Source: Winogradskyella psychrotolerans RS-3
GTDB lineage: Bacteria; Bacteroidota; Bacteroidia; Flavobacteriales; Flavobacteriaceae
Direction of reading: 5' to 3'
DNA length: 64,000 bases
Assembly (NCBI RefSeq): GCF_000427335.1
Contig: NZ_ATMR01000139.1
Span: 1-64,000 of the forward strand
Shown piece by piece: positions 46,024-55,707 of the stretch. The notes under the pieces are model-generated. The model worked only from the letters and a program-made list of their open reading frames with translations. It ran no database searches and was not told the DNA's origin. Position numbers and translations under genes: made by a program. Numbering within the stretch: the stretch's first letter is position 1; every line of letters starts with the position of its first letter.

Positions 46024-46494
46024 TCACCTACGAGACAAAATTTCTTCTACCTTATTTTTTATTCCTAAATCGGCATTAGCAACCCTTCTTTTTGATATAG
46101 CCATGCTTATACTGTGATTTGAAACATTATTAGAATTAGCCATCCAAGCCTCCATTCTCATTTTTCCTTTCGATTGATTAATCGTTCTTAAAGTCACTGC
46201 GACATTTTCTGGACAATTAACCACTTGTGCAATTTCCGTATTGGTTAAACGATCTCGATACGTCATAAATACGTCTTCTGATGAGCGTATATGTTCATAA
46301 TCATATCTATCGCCACCACGCAACGTTTCTCCGGTATAACAATCTGTAAATAATGCTATTCCATCTCCTCCTTTAGTTAATGCGTCTTGGTGCATTTGAG
46401 CTTTTACTTTAGTGAATAGTAAATCTATTTCTTTGCGGTGGTATGGGCGGGTTGGGTTGTTTTTATTTATTATTTTTTTTAAAAAATGCAACAT
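46024..46494 (-). CDS. HNH-like endonuclease
   Basis: 156 residues. GGDRYDYEHIRSSEDVFMTY carries the Asp-x-x-His of an HNH/EHHH-type site, and VNCPENVAVTLRTINQSKG carries the conserved Asn and the second metal-side residues; the region between matches a beta-beta-alpha metal finger. No DNA-binding or immunity domain is visible. It is the last gene of the minus-strand island that reads away from the WYL regulator, so it may be the effector of that group; this is inference. Confidence 0.65.
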   Translation of the reverse strand: MLHFLKKIINKNNPTRPYHRKEIDLLFTKVKAQMHQDALTKGGDGIALFTDCYTGETLRGGDRYDYEHIRSSEDVFMTYRDRLTNTEIAQVVNCPENVAVTLRTINQSKGKMRMEAWMANSNNVSNHSISMAISKRRVANADLGIKNKVEEILSRR

Positions 46495-46524
46495 TTGATA
46501 TTTAGAATTTAATAGTTTGAATTA

Positions 46525-47088
46525 TTATAGTTGATTTATGGATTGCACAAATCTTGCATTACCTGTATAAAATTTTATTAAGAAGTTAATACCCTCAATA
46601 CTTTTTACGTTAAATAATTTTAACGGAACATCATTGTACAACATACTGTCAACCAAATAAAAACGTAAATATGGTTCATGACAAGCTTCACCTAATTCTA
46701 TTTTATCTAACTCTATCCATGATTGATAATAAAAATCTCCTGCTTCAATAAATCTAGAGTTTTCATCCCAATAGGTTTTAAAAGTATTTAAACCGGAACT
46801 ATCTAATACAATTGCACTGAATACAGTAATAGAATTAAAGTATTGAAATTCTTCTTCTTTTAAGCATATGAGTAAATAATCAGACTTTACGGAATATTTA
46901 TCTTTTTCATCAAATCTTTCTAACCAAAAATAATTGAGACTTTTAATTATTTTATTCCATGATTCATCCTTTAATAAAATATTTCCATTTTCGTCCTGTC
47001 TATGAGTTACCCAATTAAAATTTCTATTAAAAAAACCAACACTTTTGCTAAATATTTGATGATGAATAATTTGAGTGAAACCTTTCAT
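46525..47088 (-). CDS. Unknown protein of the WYL island
   Basis: 187 residues, soluble, rich in Phe and Tyr (NFNWVTHRQDENGNILLKDE, YQSWIELDKIELGEACHEP). Predicted mixed alpha/beta. No signal peptide and no recognised domain. 30 bp upstream of the HNH-like gene and in the same orientation, so it is probably co-transcribed and could be its partner or immunity protein. Confidence 0.6.
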   Translation of the reverse strand: MKGFTQIIHHQIFSKSVGFFNRNFNWVTHRQDENGNILLKDESWNKIIKSLNYFWLERFDEKDKYSVKSDYLLICLKEEEFQYFNSITVFSAIVLDSSGLNTFKTYWDENSRFIEAGDFYYQSWIELDKIELGEACHEPYLRFYLVDSMLYNDVPLKLFNVKSIEGINFLIKFYTGNARFVQSINQL

Positions 47089-47195
47089 ATGCTCTTGAAT
47101 TATGTTAACTATTATAGTTTTAAGTATTCAACTTTAGTTTTTCTGATAATTAATGGTTTAGTATCTAGTATAGATGAATAAATAACGTTAAGTCA

Positions 47196-47725
47196 CTAAA
47201 ATTCCAAAGTAAAATCATCATCAAAATCTTGATTTAAATTTCAATCATAAAATCATCATCATCAAAGTCCTCTAAAGAGATTTCAGTTTTAATTTCTTTA
47301 TTAAGATTATTACCTAAAGGGTTGGTGTTAGCTACATCTGCCAATTTATCTAAAGATTTCATGATAACATCTTTATCCCATCTAACAAGTGCTTCATCTA
47401 ATGTTTTCTCAGCATTATCCATAGCTCTGTCTTGCTGGCTAAATTTTTTATCAATAGTTTTATTTAAAGTATTAAACATTTTTGCATTATCAATACCTTT
47501 TTGCTTAGCATCAATCTTTAATTTTTCAGATGCTAATTTATTATTCGATAAATTATTAATGGTGTCTAATCCTTTATTTTTAACACTAGTAATATTTGTA
47601 TGAATGGTACTTGCAAATTCCATTTCCTTAATTTTCATCTCATCCTTTCTGCGTTTTTCTTCGGCTTCTTTACTGTTCTGAATAGATGAACCTTTCTTTT
47701 TTTGAGGTAAATTGTTGTTTTTCAT
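47196..47725 (-). CDS. Coiled-coil protein with acidic C-terminal tail, probably frameshifted near 47236
   Basis: The first frame gives 163 residues: a basic start (LPQKKKGSSIQNSKEAEEKR), then long coiled-coil helices to about 125, then an acidic end LEDFDDDDFMIEI. With one T restored near 47232-47241, it continues LNQDFDDDFTLEF to a stop at 47196, repeating the DFDDDF motif, so the longer form is likely real. Six bases separate it from the zinc-ribbon gene. The role is unknown; a charged tail on a coiled coil suggests a scaffold. Confidence 0.6.
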
Positions 47726-47731
47726 TTTTTA

Positions 47732-49038
47732 TTAATTTAAATTCTTTCTTATATTTTTAAAAACTTCAGCATATTGTTTAACGTCTTCAAAACTATCTTT
47801 CCAAATATTTTCGCGTCTTATAAGTTTTCTTTCTTTTTTTCAAAATCCTTGAAATATTCGTCCTTAATTGATTTATAATCTATAAGTTGATTGAAATTAG
47901 TATGTGAAGACTCATTCAATTCTAAGTTTATTTTTGTGTATTTTTCTTCAAGATTGGCAAGTTGGATTCTCCTTTTCCATGAACTTTTAAAATTTGCATT
48001 TTTACCTTTCAACAAACTTCCCCAAAAAGACAAACTGATTTTCTCGTTTAAAACAGTTTCATTTATTTGAATTTTTTCTTGCTCTAAATCATAAGGTCTT
48101 CTTTTATTTTTATATTCAATAAATATTGGATTTTTAACTAATTCGTTAATTATAGGTAACAATTTATACTTATAAGTAAAATCTAAAACTAAATCACATC
48201 TATCATACAATCTTTTATTTTTTATCAAAGTACTTTGTTCAATAGACAAGCCACTAATAACATTCATTAACTTTTCCATCTCAGTGTTAAGTTGTAAATC
48301 TGATTCTCTAACATGATTTATAATTTTACTGTTTTTGGTTATAACATTAGAAATTCCGTTAATGATTTCCATCCCAACAGCAATACCAACTTCTGCCGCA
48401 ACTCTGTTTTTATCTGACTTAGACCATTCTGATTTTTCGGATAATTCAACAAACGAACCATTAGCAAGCGCATTAAACCCTGAACTCAAGATATTTGAGC
48501 CTAAATCTGTAGTTTCAATATCTGAAAAATCTAAATCAGATGTTGATAAAGTTTCTTCTATTTCATATTTACTAAAATCTCTCATTTCTAGAAAAATTTT
48601 TATATTATGATCAGTATCATTAAATTTAAATTTTCCAAAAAAATCATTTATTATGAAATCAGTGATTTGATAAATTCTTCCATAAACTTCTAACCTTTCT
48701 TTAGCCATTCTTTTTTCAACATCAATGACTTTCTCTCTCCAAGTTATAACTTTAGGAACTAATTCTTCTTTAATAAAATTATTCTTTTTCTCAAAATCTT
48801 TTTTAGCAGTTTTAGATCTATAATACTTAGAATCAAGACTGTAGTCGTCCAATTTAAGATAAGCTCCCCTTGCACTGCTCTCTAATCTTTTATTAAATAA
48901 TTGAACTGTATTTGTTCTATTTATCAAATTCAGTATCTCTTTTTTCTCATTTTCAGGCATATAATAACCGCATTCACAGCATGGTATATTATACTTTATT
49001 TCTAAACCACAGTTGGTACAATTAATAGTATCTATCAT
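47732..49038 (-). CDS. Zinc-ribbon protein with helical body, frameshifted at 47834-47840
   Basis: Starts at ATG 49038 (MIDTINCTNCGLEIKYNIPC then CECGYYM), so two CxxC pairs form an N-terminal zinc ribbon; the open frame upstream to 49122 is not protein-like. The rest is helical and charged, with a glycine-bearing hydrophobic stretch VAAEVGIAVGMEIINGISNV at about 210-235. With one A restored in the A7 tract, the end becomes KKERKLIRRENIWKDSFEDV ... IRKNLN at 47732. About 435 residues. Not recognised as a named family. Confidence 0.65.
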
Positions 49039-49049
49039 AATAAAAAAAA

Positions 49050-49914
49050 TTAAAATGTTGGTAAATAGTCTAGAAAATATAAAATCGTAAAAAGAAGTAC
49101 TAAAAGAACAGGTAAAACCCAAAGAAGTGGATCTTTAGAAATCTGGAATTCACCACCTATCTGATTTTGCGCTTTTCTATGAACTAATGGTTTTAAAAAT
49201 GAAATATGAAATCAGAACATAAACCCCATAACAAACGAATAGAAGTATAATAAAAATAATTAAATCATTTTTTTTATGTAATTCGGCCAATAAGTCATTC
49301 TTTTTATTATAAATTTCTGTATTAGAAGCATCTAAAACTAGAATTTTTTCATAATCTTCTAATGCTCTTTCGTAATCGCCATTTAAATATAATAAACTAC
49401 TTCTCTTTATATATAGTTCTGTACTGTCTCTATATTTTTCAATAGCAAAATCATATTCGAAAATTGCCTCATCGTAATCTTCTTTATTTTCATAATAATC
49501 ACGGCGTATTTCTAAAGCCTCTTCATCCTCAGGATAGTTTAATAAATAGATGTTAATGTCATCTAGAAAATCTGAATCATTATTTTTTAAATGAACTAAT
49601 GCTCTTCTTTTATAAACTTTAGAAGCTTCGCCTTCAATTTCAATAGCTTCATCAAAATTTTCTTCAGCAAACTCTAACCAATTTAACTCGTAGCATGCAA
49701 TGCCTTTTTTTGTAAAAGCAGGAGACAAAGTATCAGTTAAAGAAATTGCGGTGTTTGCGTATTTTATGGCCTCTTCATAATTATTTGCATTTATTAGGGA
49801 ATCCGTTATATTTATATACGATTGATATTCATTAAGTTTTTGTTCGTATGTTAATCCATCTCCACAATTAAAAGCTAAAAGCGGAAATACTATACATAAT
49901 ATTCTTTTATACAT
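49050..49914 (-). CDS. TPR lipoprotein with membrane segments, frameshifted at 49191-49199
   Basis: The lipoprotein signal MYKRILCIVFPLLAFNC is followed by about five tetratricopeptide repeats (residues 30-205; e.g. EAIKYANTAISLTDTLSPAF, YERALEDYEKILVLD). A transmembrane helix at about 222-243 (IIFIILLFVCYGVYVLI) precedes the break. Restoring one base gives KPLVHRKAQNQIGGEFQISK and a second helix LLWVLPVLLVLLFTILYFL, ending at 49050. About 287 residues. TPRs likely scaffold partners at the membrane. The next gene starts 12 bp after its end. Confidence 0.65.
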
Positions 49915-49927
49915 TTATAAATCACTA

Positions 49928-50137
49928 TTAAATTAATCTACACTCCAAATACCCCAAACTCAAATACCCCTCTGGCCTCAAGTCAATTCCATGAACTCTT
50001 TTAAAAGCCTTATGTATTTTATCCACCTCGTTAAAAGGATTAGAAAACATACTACTGACCTGTACAGATAAACCTGCATCAACGTATTCACCTTGCACGT
50101 TTATAGCGCGCTTTGTTTTAATTTCGAATGTTGCCAT
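49928..50137 (-). CDS. Small conserved protein, DUF6140-like
   Basis: 69 residues, soluble: MATFEIKTKRAINVQGEYVD, then SVQVSSMFSNPF and a C-terminal YLSLGYLECRLI. It resembles the short DUF6140 proteins of Bacteroidota, whose function is unknown. It shares the MAT[FY] start with the next tiny gene upstream, 14 bp away, so the two may be ancient relatives or simply adapted to the same island. Confidence 0.65.
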   Translation of the reverse strand: MATFEIKTKRAINVQGEYVDAGLSVQVSSMFSNPFNEVDKIHKAFKRVHGIDLRPEGYLSLGYLECRLI

Positions 50138-50151
50138 TGTATTTTTTTTAA

Positions 50152-50310
50152 TTAGTCAATCATTAAATCATCCTCAGAAATCAAATTCCATTTATGAAAC
50201 ACAACTTCAACAGTATTTTCTAAAGATTTACAAGTCGTACTCGTATTTAATTGAGAAGTCACAGTATCATTTTTGTGGATGCCACAGATACAGCATTTAT
50301 AGGTTGCCAT
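50152..50310 (-). CDS. Tiny CxxC protein
   Basis: 52 residues, MATYKCCICGIHKNDTVTSQ then LNTSTTCKSLENTVEVV, ending SEDDLMID. A Cys-Cys-x-Cys pair near the start and a later Cys could bind zinc. It reads in the same direction as the island, 14 bp before the DUF6140-like gene, with codon use like its neighbours. No function is known. Confidence 0.6.
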   Translation of the reverse strand: MATYKCCICGIHKNDTVTSQLNTSTTCKSLENTVEVVFHKWNLISEDDLMID

Positions 50311-50480
50311 AGGTTGGTTATTTTGGGGTAATTTCTAATAAGTCTCAAATCTATTCTTGAAATAGACAAAATGTGTCCATTTCAAAAATATATTTTAAGA
50401 TTATCATATTAAATAATTAGAGGAAGACTTCAACCCCCTTAAGAGTGGTTGCTAGAGAAGGAAAATTTTAAATAAATAAT

Positions 50481-51458
50481 CTAGTTATAATAGCTAAGCA
50501 TTAACTCCAAATGATGCTTGACATAAGCTTTTACATGTAATGGACTAACCACCTTAACCCAAAGATTATACTTTAAGATTTCCATTAAAAACTCGTAATT
50601 AGGTTCCACATACACTTTAATTTCACCCCAAATATTAGGATTTTTATAGTCTAAGTTGTGCGTATCTAGTTCTTTAGGACGTGTTACAATTTGTTGAGAA
50701 TGATGTAATGGATTATTTTCTAAATACTTAAAATGATGATTGGCCACTTCTATATGGATCCATTCTGCAGTTATATCTGATTTTAAAATGCCGATAACAT
50801 TTTTAAAATAGTGATTTGAGTTAAAAGTCACAAGTTCTTTCACCCGCTGTTTACTTACAGAAAGACTCTTAATTCTATTATCCAAACAAAAGGCGTAAAA
50901 CCCATACTGTTCATTATAGGCCATTAAATACCACGCTTTATTAATTTCCTTAATGTGCAACGCTTGAAAAAAGCCACTTATAGTCTTAAAGCTATCGTCA
51001 TACCAACCATGATAGGTTATCTCAATTAAGAAATGTTGCTCTATAGCTTGAATTAAAGGTACCAAATCCACTTGCGAGCTCAACGAACTGCGTGCTGTAG
51101 TTACATATGTTTTCCATGCATGGGCATGGTGATGCAAGAGATAGAGTTCTGTTTTTTCGTAAACCTCCTTCAGTTCATCACTTACTTCAAAAGTGCCAAT
51201 ATAATAACCGTAATTACGCTTGTGTAAAATAATAGCTTTGTAATAGGATTTGATTTTTTCTAAATCGCGCTTAATCGTTTTTTGACTGTGAAGGTTCAGT
51301 TTATCGTAAAGCGGATCATCCATATTATTGCTACGCAACTGATCTAAAGACCGTTGTAAATCCTCTAATGGCACAAACTCATTTTTTTCAATCCCATAAA
51401 CTATTGGGTTCGAAATAATGCGTAATATATAGTAGCGACGAAGAAACTCTGGAGTCAT
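50481..51458 (-). CDS. WYL-domain transcriptional regulator
   Basis: 325 residues. The N-terminal winged helix (about 1-75) starts MTPEFLRRYYILRIISNPIV. The WYL core at about 140-215 includes KAWYLMAYNEQYGFYAFCL then RIKSL, with the Trp-Tyr-Leu motif, and a C-terminal WCX-like extension follows. WYL proteins sense nucleic-acid or nucleotide ligands and often control phage-defence loci. It lies upstream of seven genes on the same strand, separated by 170 bp, and is the probable regulator of that island. Confidence 0.88.
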   Translation of the reverse strand: MTPEFLRRYYILRIISNPIVYGIEKNEFVPLEDLQRSLDQLRSNNMDDPLYDKLNLHSQKTIKRDLEKIKSYYKAIILHKRNYGYYIGTFEVSDELKEVYEKTELYLLHHHAHAWKTYVTTARSSLSSQVDLVPLIQAIEQHFLIEITYHGWYDDSFKTISGFFQALHIKEINKAWYLMAYNEQYGFYAFCLDNRIKSLSVSKQRVKELVTFNSNHYFKNVIGILKSDITAEWIHIEVANHHFKYLENNPLHHSQQIVTRPKELDTHNLDYKNPNIWGEIKVYVEPNYEFLMEILKYNLWVKVVSPLHVKAYVKHHLELMLSYYN

Positions 51459-51521
51459 CTAATGGATTGAAAAACGAATGTAATAATAAACTTTGAAATG
51501 ACTAAAAGGAATTGGTTTTTA

Positions 51522-51529
51522 TATCTTTG
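51522..51529 (+). promoter_or_regulatory. -7 promoter box of the flippase gene
   Basis: TATCTTTG fits the Bacteroidota -7 consensus TAnnTTTG and lies 18 bp before the ATG at 51548, in the 89-bp gap between the divergent WYL and flippase genes. Confidence 0.5.
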
Positions 51530-51547
51530 AACACCTAATTATACTAC

Positions 51548-52803
51548 ATGACATCGGTTTTTAGTAAGAAAGATTTTATTGCGACCAAATGGTTTACTTT
51601 AGAAAAACTTATACAACTTATTACAGGTGTTTTAATTGTTCCTCAAATTTTCAGTCTGTTAGGTACTGTAGATATAGGAAAACTCAAATTTGTGGAATCC
51701 GTTTTGGGGATGTTGACTCCTTTGTTTTTTTAGGCTTATCTGGTATCTGTATCAGAGAAATTGTATTTCATCCCAAACGAAGTCAGCAAATATTAGCGAC
51801 TGCGTTTTACCTTCGCCTTATAAGTTGGATTGTTATTTTAATAGGAATTCTAATTTATTTTAATCTCTCCGAAAATAGCCCTTTAAAGGGATTGTATTAT
51901 ATCATAACCATTAGTTATCTTTTCAAGCTTACTGATGTTTTTGAATATTATTTACTAGCCAAAAAACAAACAAAAATTATATTCCTGAGCAAAATAACGA
52001 GTTTAATTATAATTGTGTCTTTACAATATTATGGAGTTAAACAACAATTAGATGTCTATTATTTTGCCAAGCTTATTGTCCTCGATTTTCTCATTCAAGG
52101 CTTAATTTACACACTCATTTTAAAGTATAAAAAGCAATTTTCATTTCTATACTGGACCTTTTCATGGCCTCTAGGGAAATCATTATTAAAAATGTCCTTT
52201 CCTTTAATAATCTCCAATAGTTTAATTATGTTTTATATCACAATTGATGAGCTATTTTTAAAATATTTTCTAGGAGATCATGCCAATGGCATCTTTGCTA
52301 CAGTTCAATTTTTAGTAATAGCTTTAAGTTGGAATGTCGGATTTTCTATCATTAATGCACTCTACCCTTCTCTAGCAGAATCCTTTCAAAATAACAGGCC
52401 TCTTTATATCAAAAAAATAAGACGTCTGCTAAAAATTATGTGTGCTTTAGCCATACTTATAGGCGTGCTATACACACTCTTCGGGAATGCGATATTAAGC
52501 ACTTATTTTACAGAAAGCTATGCTGAAGCCAAAATCCCTTTATTAATTTTCTGTTGGGCGCCACTTTTTGTGTTTATAGGAATGATTTATGAAAAACACC
52601 TTATCAATACAAACGACCTACAAAAAAATGTATACAGATTCATTATTGGTTGCGTTTCTAATGTTATTTTATGTTACTTGCTAATTCCAATTTGGCACGT
52701 TACAGGTGCTGCTATTGCAGTTTTAACCAGTCACTTTATAACTAACATCGTCTATATCTTTTTAGATACGAAAAGCAGAAATCAGCTCTTACTGCTTTTT
52801 TAA
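51548..52803 (+). CDS. Polysaccharide flippase (MATE/PST superfamily), frameshifted at 51725-51731
   Basis: The frame from ATG 51548 ends at TAG just after LGMLTPLFF. Adding one T to the T7 tract at 51725-51731 gives LFFLGLSGICIREIVFHPK and continues to 52803. About 418 residues with 12 or more transmembrane helices, e.g. SFPLIISNSLIMFYITIDEL and an AKIPLLIFCWAPLFVFIGMI loop, as in Wzx-like exporters of lipid-linked sugars. No glycosyltransferases are adjacent, so the substrate cannot be guessed. Followed 14 bp later by the PrsW-like gene. Confidence 0.83.
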
Positions 52804-52816
52804 TTATTTTTGATTT

Positions 52817-53494
52817 ATGAATCTACTCCTACTAGCCATCGCACCTATTTGTGCTATTCTTCTATATATCTACGTTCAAGATAAACACGAAAAAGAACCT
52901 AGAGCCCTATTAATTAAAAGCTTTCTTTTTGGAGCTATTGTAAGTATTCTTATTGTTTTTATATTATATTTTTTCACAGGACGATTAATTCCTATCACTG
53001 ATGAATTCAGCATCTGGCAACAATTTATTCAGGCTTTTATAGTCGTAGCGTTAGCAGAAGAATTCAGCAAATATGTCATTGTAAAATATTATGCACAACC
53101 TAAAAAAGCATTCAACGAACCTTATGATGGTATCATCTATGCCGTAATGGTTTCCATGGGTTTTGCTTGTACAGAAAACATTATGTATGTGATTGATGGG
53201 GGTTATCAAACTGCTATTTTAAGAGCTTTTACTGCTGTCCCAGCTCACGCTACGTATGGTGTGCTTATGGGCTACTATATGGGAAAAGCTAAATTTTCGA
53301 ATAATAGATTAGTTCTTAATCTAACAGGTTTATTATTAGCCACTCTATTTCATGGTGCCTATGATTTCTTCTTATTCATCAATTTTATTCCAGGAATTTC
53401 CATTGGTGCATTTATTTCGTTAGCCATTGGTATTATTCTCTCTAAGAAAGCAATCAAAGCACATCAAAAAAATTCAAACTTCAAATCTTTATAG
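52817..53494 (+). CDS. PrsW-family intramembrane metalloprotease
   Basis: 225 residues, about seven transmembrane helices. The active-site elements of the PrsW/CPBP-related family are visible: VVALAEEFSKYVIVKY (Glu-Glu), FTAVPAHATYGVLMGYYMG (His) and LATLFHGAYDFFLF (His-Gly). Such proteases cleave membrane-bound anti-sigma factors or other membrane substrates; no partner is adjacent. It follows the flippase by 14 bp and may be in its operon. Confidence 0.88.
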   Translation: MNLLLLAIAPICAILLYIYVQDKHEKEPRALLIKSFLFGAIVSILIVFILYFFTGRLIPITDEFSIWQQFIQAFIVVALAEEFSKYVIVKYYAQPKKAFNEPYDGIIYAVMVSMGFACTENIMYVIDGGYQTAILRAFTAVPAHATYGVLMGYYMGKAKFSNNRLVLNLTGLLLATLFHGAYDFFLFINFIPGISIGAFISLAIGIILSKKAIKAHQKNSNFKSL

Positions 53495-53544
53495 AATTCA
53501 TAAAATAAAAGTTTATAATTTCATATTTTGCAATGGATTTAATG

Positions 53545-53565
53545 ATTACATGCTAATCATGTAAT
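53545..53565. promoter_or_regulatory. Perfect 8-bp inverted repeat upstream of the acyl-CoA carboxylase operon
   Basis: ATTACATG-CTAAT-CATGTAAT, 12 bp before the ATG at 53578, downstream of a -7-like TATTTTG at 53524-53530. The position between promoter and start suits a repressor operator. Confidence 0.5.
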
Positions 53566-53577
53566 AAACGTAATATT

Positions 53578-54054
53578 ATGTATAAAATAAAAGTTAACAC
53601 TAACCATACTTTCGAAGTTACAAAAGAAAGCATGGAAACTTTAGATGCTGTAGAAACTTCAAATAATCAGTATCATATTCTTCAAAATAACACCCCTATT
53701 AAAGCTGAAATTCTGAGCTCCGATTTCAACCAAAAATTATATTCAATTAAAGTCAATAACAATACATACGAAGTTGACATTTACGATGCCTTAGACCAAC
53801 AAATTGAGGCCTTAGGGTTTGAAATTGGCGCATCAAAACAAGTCAACTATATCAAAGCTCCAATGCCTGGGTTGATTTTAGAAATCGATGTAATCGAAGG
53901 TCAAGAGGTTAAAGAAAATGATGCGTTGTTAATTTTAGAAGCCATGAAAATGGAAAATGTTCTAAAATCACCGCGTGATGGTGTTATAAAATCCATTGAA
54001 GTAAAACAAGGTCAGACTGTTGATAAAAACATGCTTTTAATTGAGTTTGAATAA
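53578..54054 (+). CDS. Biotin carboxyl carrier subunit of acyl-CoA carboxylase
   Basis: 158 residues. The C-terminal biotinyl domain (about 85-158) has the biotinylation motif LILEAMKMENVLKSP, with Lys in the usual place, preceded by KAPMPGLILEIDVIEGQEV. The N-terminal half is a small beta linker (YKIKVNTNHTFEVTKESMET). It carries the CO2 between the two enzymes encoded next. First gene of a three-gene operon, preceded by a candidate operator at 53545. Confidence 0.9.
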   Translation: MYKIKVNTNHTFEVTKESMETLDAVETSNNQYHILQNNTPIKAEILSSDFNQKLYSIKVNNNTYEVDIYDALDQQIEALGFEIGASKQVNYIKAPMPGLILEIDVIEGQEVKENDALLILEAMKMENVLKSPRDGVIKSIEVKQGQTVDKNMLLIEFE

Positions 54055-54065
54055 AATTAACATCA

Positions 54066-54107
54066 GTTCGAGTGCTCTGCCTTTTTAGGCAGAATGTATC
54101 GAGAATC
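54066..54107. repeat. Interspersed palindromic repeat
   Basis: CTGCC-TTTTTA-GGCAG with an outer TCGAG/CTCGA pair, a repeat type common in Flavobacteriaceae intergenic DNA. Confidence 0.65.
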
Positions 54108-54138
54108 TTTAGATAAATAAGTATAAATTAAAAAGATA

Positions 54139-54152
54139 CCTGCTTTCGCAGG
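54139..54152. repeat. Short interspersed hairpin
   Basis: CCTGC-TTTC-GCAGG, a short palindrome widespread in Flavobacteria, 8 bp before the biotin carboxylase start. Confidence 0.5.
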
Positions 54153-54160
54153 CACTTAAG

Positions 54161-55600
54161 ATGAAAAAATTACTAGTTGCAAACAGAGGAGAAATCGCCA
54201 TAAGAGTGATGCAAACCGCAAAGAAAATGGGCATTAAAACGGTTGCCGTATTTTCTGAAGCTGATAGAAATTCTCCACATGTTAAATATGCAGATCAAGC
54301 CGTTTGTATCGGACCTGCACCTTCAAACGAATCCTATTTACGCGGTGATAAAATTATAGAAGTTTCAAAAGAATTAAATGTTGATGCTATTCATCCAGGT
54401 TATGGATTCCTTAGTGAAAATGCCGATTTTGCTGAGTTATGTGAAGCTAATGACATTATTTTTATCGGACCACGTTCTAAAGCCATCCGAGTTATGGGTA
54501 GTAAATTAGCAGCAAAGGAAACGGTTAAAGCTTATGATATTCCGATGGTTCCTGGTACTGACGAAGCCATTACTGATATTCCGGAAGCCAAGAAAATAGC
54601 AAAAGACATCGGTTTCCCTATCCTTATCAAAGCGTCTGCGGGTGGTGGTGGAAAAGGAATGCGAATTGTTGAAAACGAAGCGGAATTTGAATCGCAAATG
54701 GATAGAGCTATTAGTGAAGCTAAAAATGCATTTGGTGACGGTTCTGTATTTATTGAAAAATATGTAGCGTCTCCTAGACATATCGAAATTCAAGTCATGG
54801 CAGATATGCATGGCCATGTTATTCATCTATTTGAACGCGAATGCTCTGTACAACGTCGTCATCAAAAAGTAGTTGAAGAAGCTCCTTCTGCGGTTTTAAC
54901 ACCAGAATTAAGAGAAAAAATGGGACAAGCCGCTATTAAAGTGGCACGTTCTTGTGACTATATCGGTGCCGGAACAGTTGAATTTCTACTAGACGAAAAT
55001 CTAAATTTCTATTTTTTAGAAATGAATACGAGATTACAAGTTGAGCATCCTGTTTCTGAGTGGATTGCAGGAGTCGATTTGGTAGAACTTCAAATTAAAG
55101 TTGCTAGAGGAGAACATCTTAATCTTAAGCAAGACGATTTAAAAATCAACGGTCACGCTCTAGAACTTAGAGTTTATGCTGAAGATCCGATGAATGATTT
55201 TTTACCTAGCGTTGGAAATTTAGAAGTTTATATTTTACCTGAAGGCGAAAATATAAGAGTCGATAATGGTTTTGAACAAGGTATGGATATTCCAATTTAC
55301 TACGATCCAATGATTTCAAAATTAATAACTTATGGCAAAACACGTGAAGAAGCGATTGAGCTAATGATAGAAGCGATTGATAACTATCATATAGAAGGAG
55401 TACAAACCACCTTGCCTTTTGGACGTTTTGTTTGTGAACATGACGCTTTTAGAAGTGGAAATTTTGATACTCATTTTGTAAAAAAGTACTACTCACCTAG
55501 CCTTTTGCAAGATCAGGAAACGTTAGAAGCAGAAATTGCAGCAAAAATTGCCTTAAAGCATTTTTTAAAAGAACAAAAAGTTTTAAAAGTACCGCGTTAG
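54161..55600 (+). CDS. Biotin carboxylase subunit of acyl-CoA carboxylase
   Basis: 479 residues, an ATP-grasp enzyme that carboxylates biotin. The first lines KLLVANRGEIAIRVMQTAKK, IHPGYGFLSENADFAELCE, the Gly-rich ATP loop KASAGGGGKGMRIV, ECSVQRRHQKVVEEAPS and EMNTRLQVEHPVSEWIAG are all present. It ends with a biotin carboxylase C-terminal domain. Length is that of a free-standing subunit. Works with the flanking carrier and transferase genes. Confidence 0.93.
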   Translation: MKKLLVANRGEIAIRVMQTAKKMGIKTVAVFSEADRNSPHVKYADQAVCIGPAPSNESYLRGDKIIEVSKELNVDAIHPGYGFLSENADFAELCEANDIIFIGPRSKAIRVMGSKLAAKETVKAYDIPMVPGTDEAITDIPEAKKIAKDIGFPILIKASAGGGGKGMRIVENEAEFESQMDRAISEAKNAFGDGSVFIEKYVASPRHIEIQVMADMHGHVIHLFERECSVQRRHQKVVEEAPSAVLTPELREKMGQAAIKVARSCDYIGAGTVEFLLDENLNFYFLEMNTRLQVEHPVSEWIAGVDLVELQIKVARGEHLNLKQDDLKINGHALELRVYAEDPMNDFLPSVGNLEVYILPEGENIRVDNGFEQGMDIPIYYDPMISKLITYGKTREEAIELMIEAIDNYHIEGVQTTLPFGRFVCEHDAFRSGNFDTHFVKKYYSPSLLQDQETLEAEIAAKIALKHFLKEQKVLKVPR

Positions 55601-55671
55601 TTTTCAGTCGCAGTCTCAGTTTATAGAAATTCGAATGACAATTAAACAGCTAAACATATAATACATACAGC

Positions 55672-55696
55672 TTTGCGCCATTGCGCCTTTGCGAGA
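55672..55696. repeat. Short repeat TTTGCGCC...CCTTTGCG
   Basis: TTTGCGCCATTGCGCCTTTG followed by CGAG, an imperfect tandem of TTGCGCC found scattered in flavobacterial genomes; it lies 30 bp before the transferase gene. Confidence 0.4.
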
Positions 55697-55707
55697 AACC
55701 ATAAAGC

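Noticed and set aside
49039..49122. N-terminal extension of the zinc-ribbon protein
   Set aside because: These codons overlap the real C-terminus of the TPR lipoprotein in another frame; the Cys motif starts properly from 49038.
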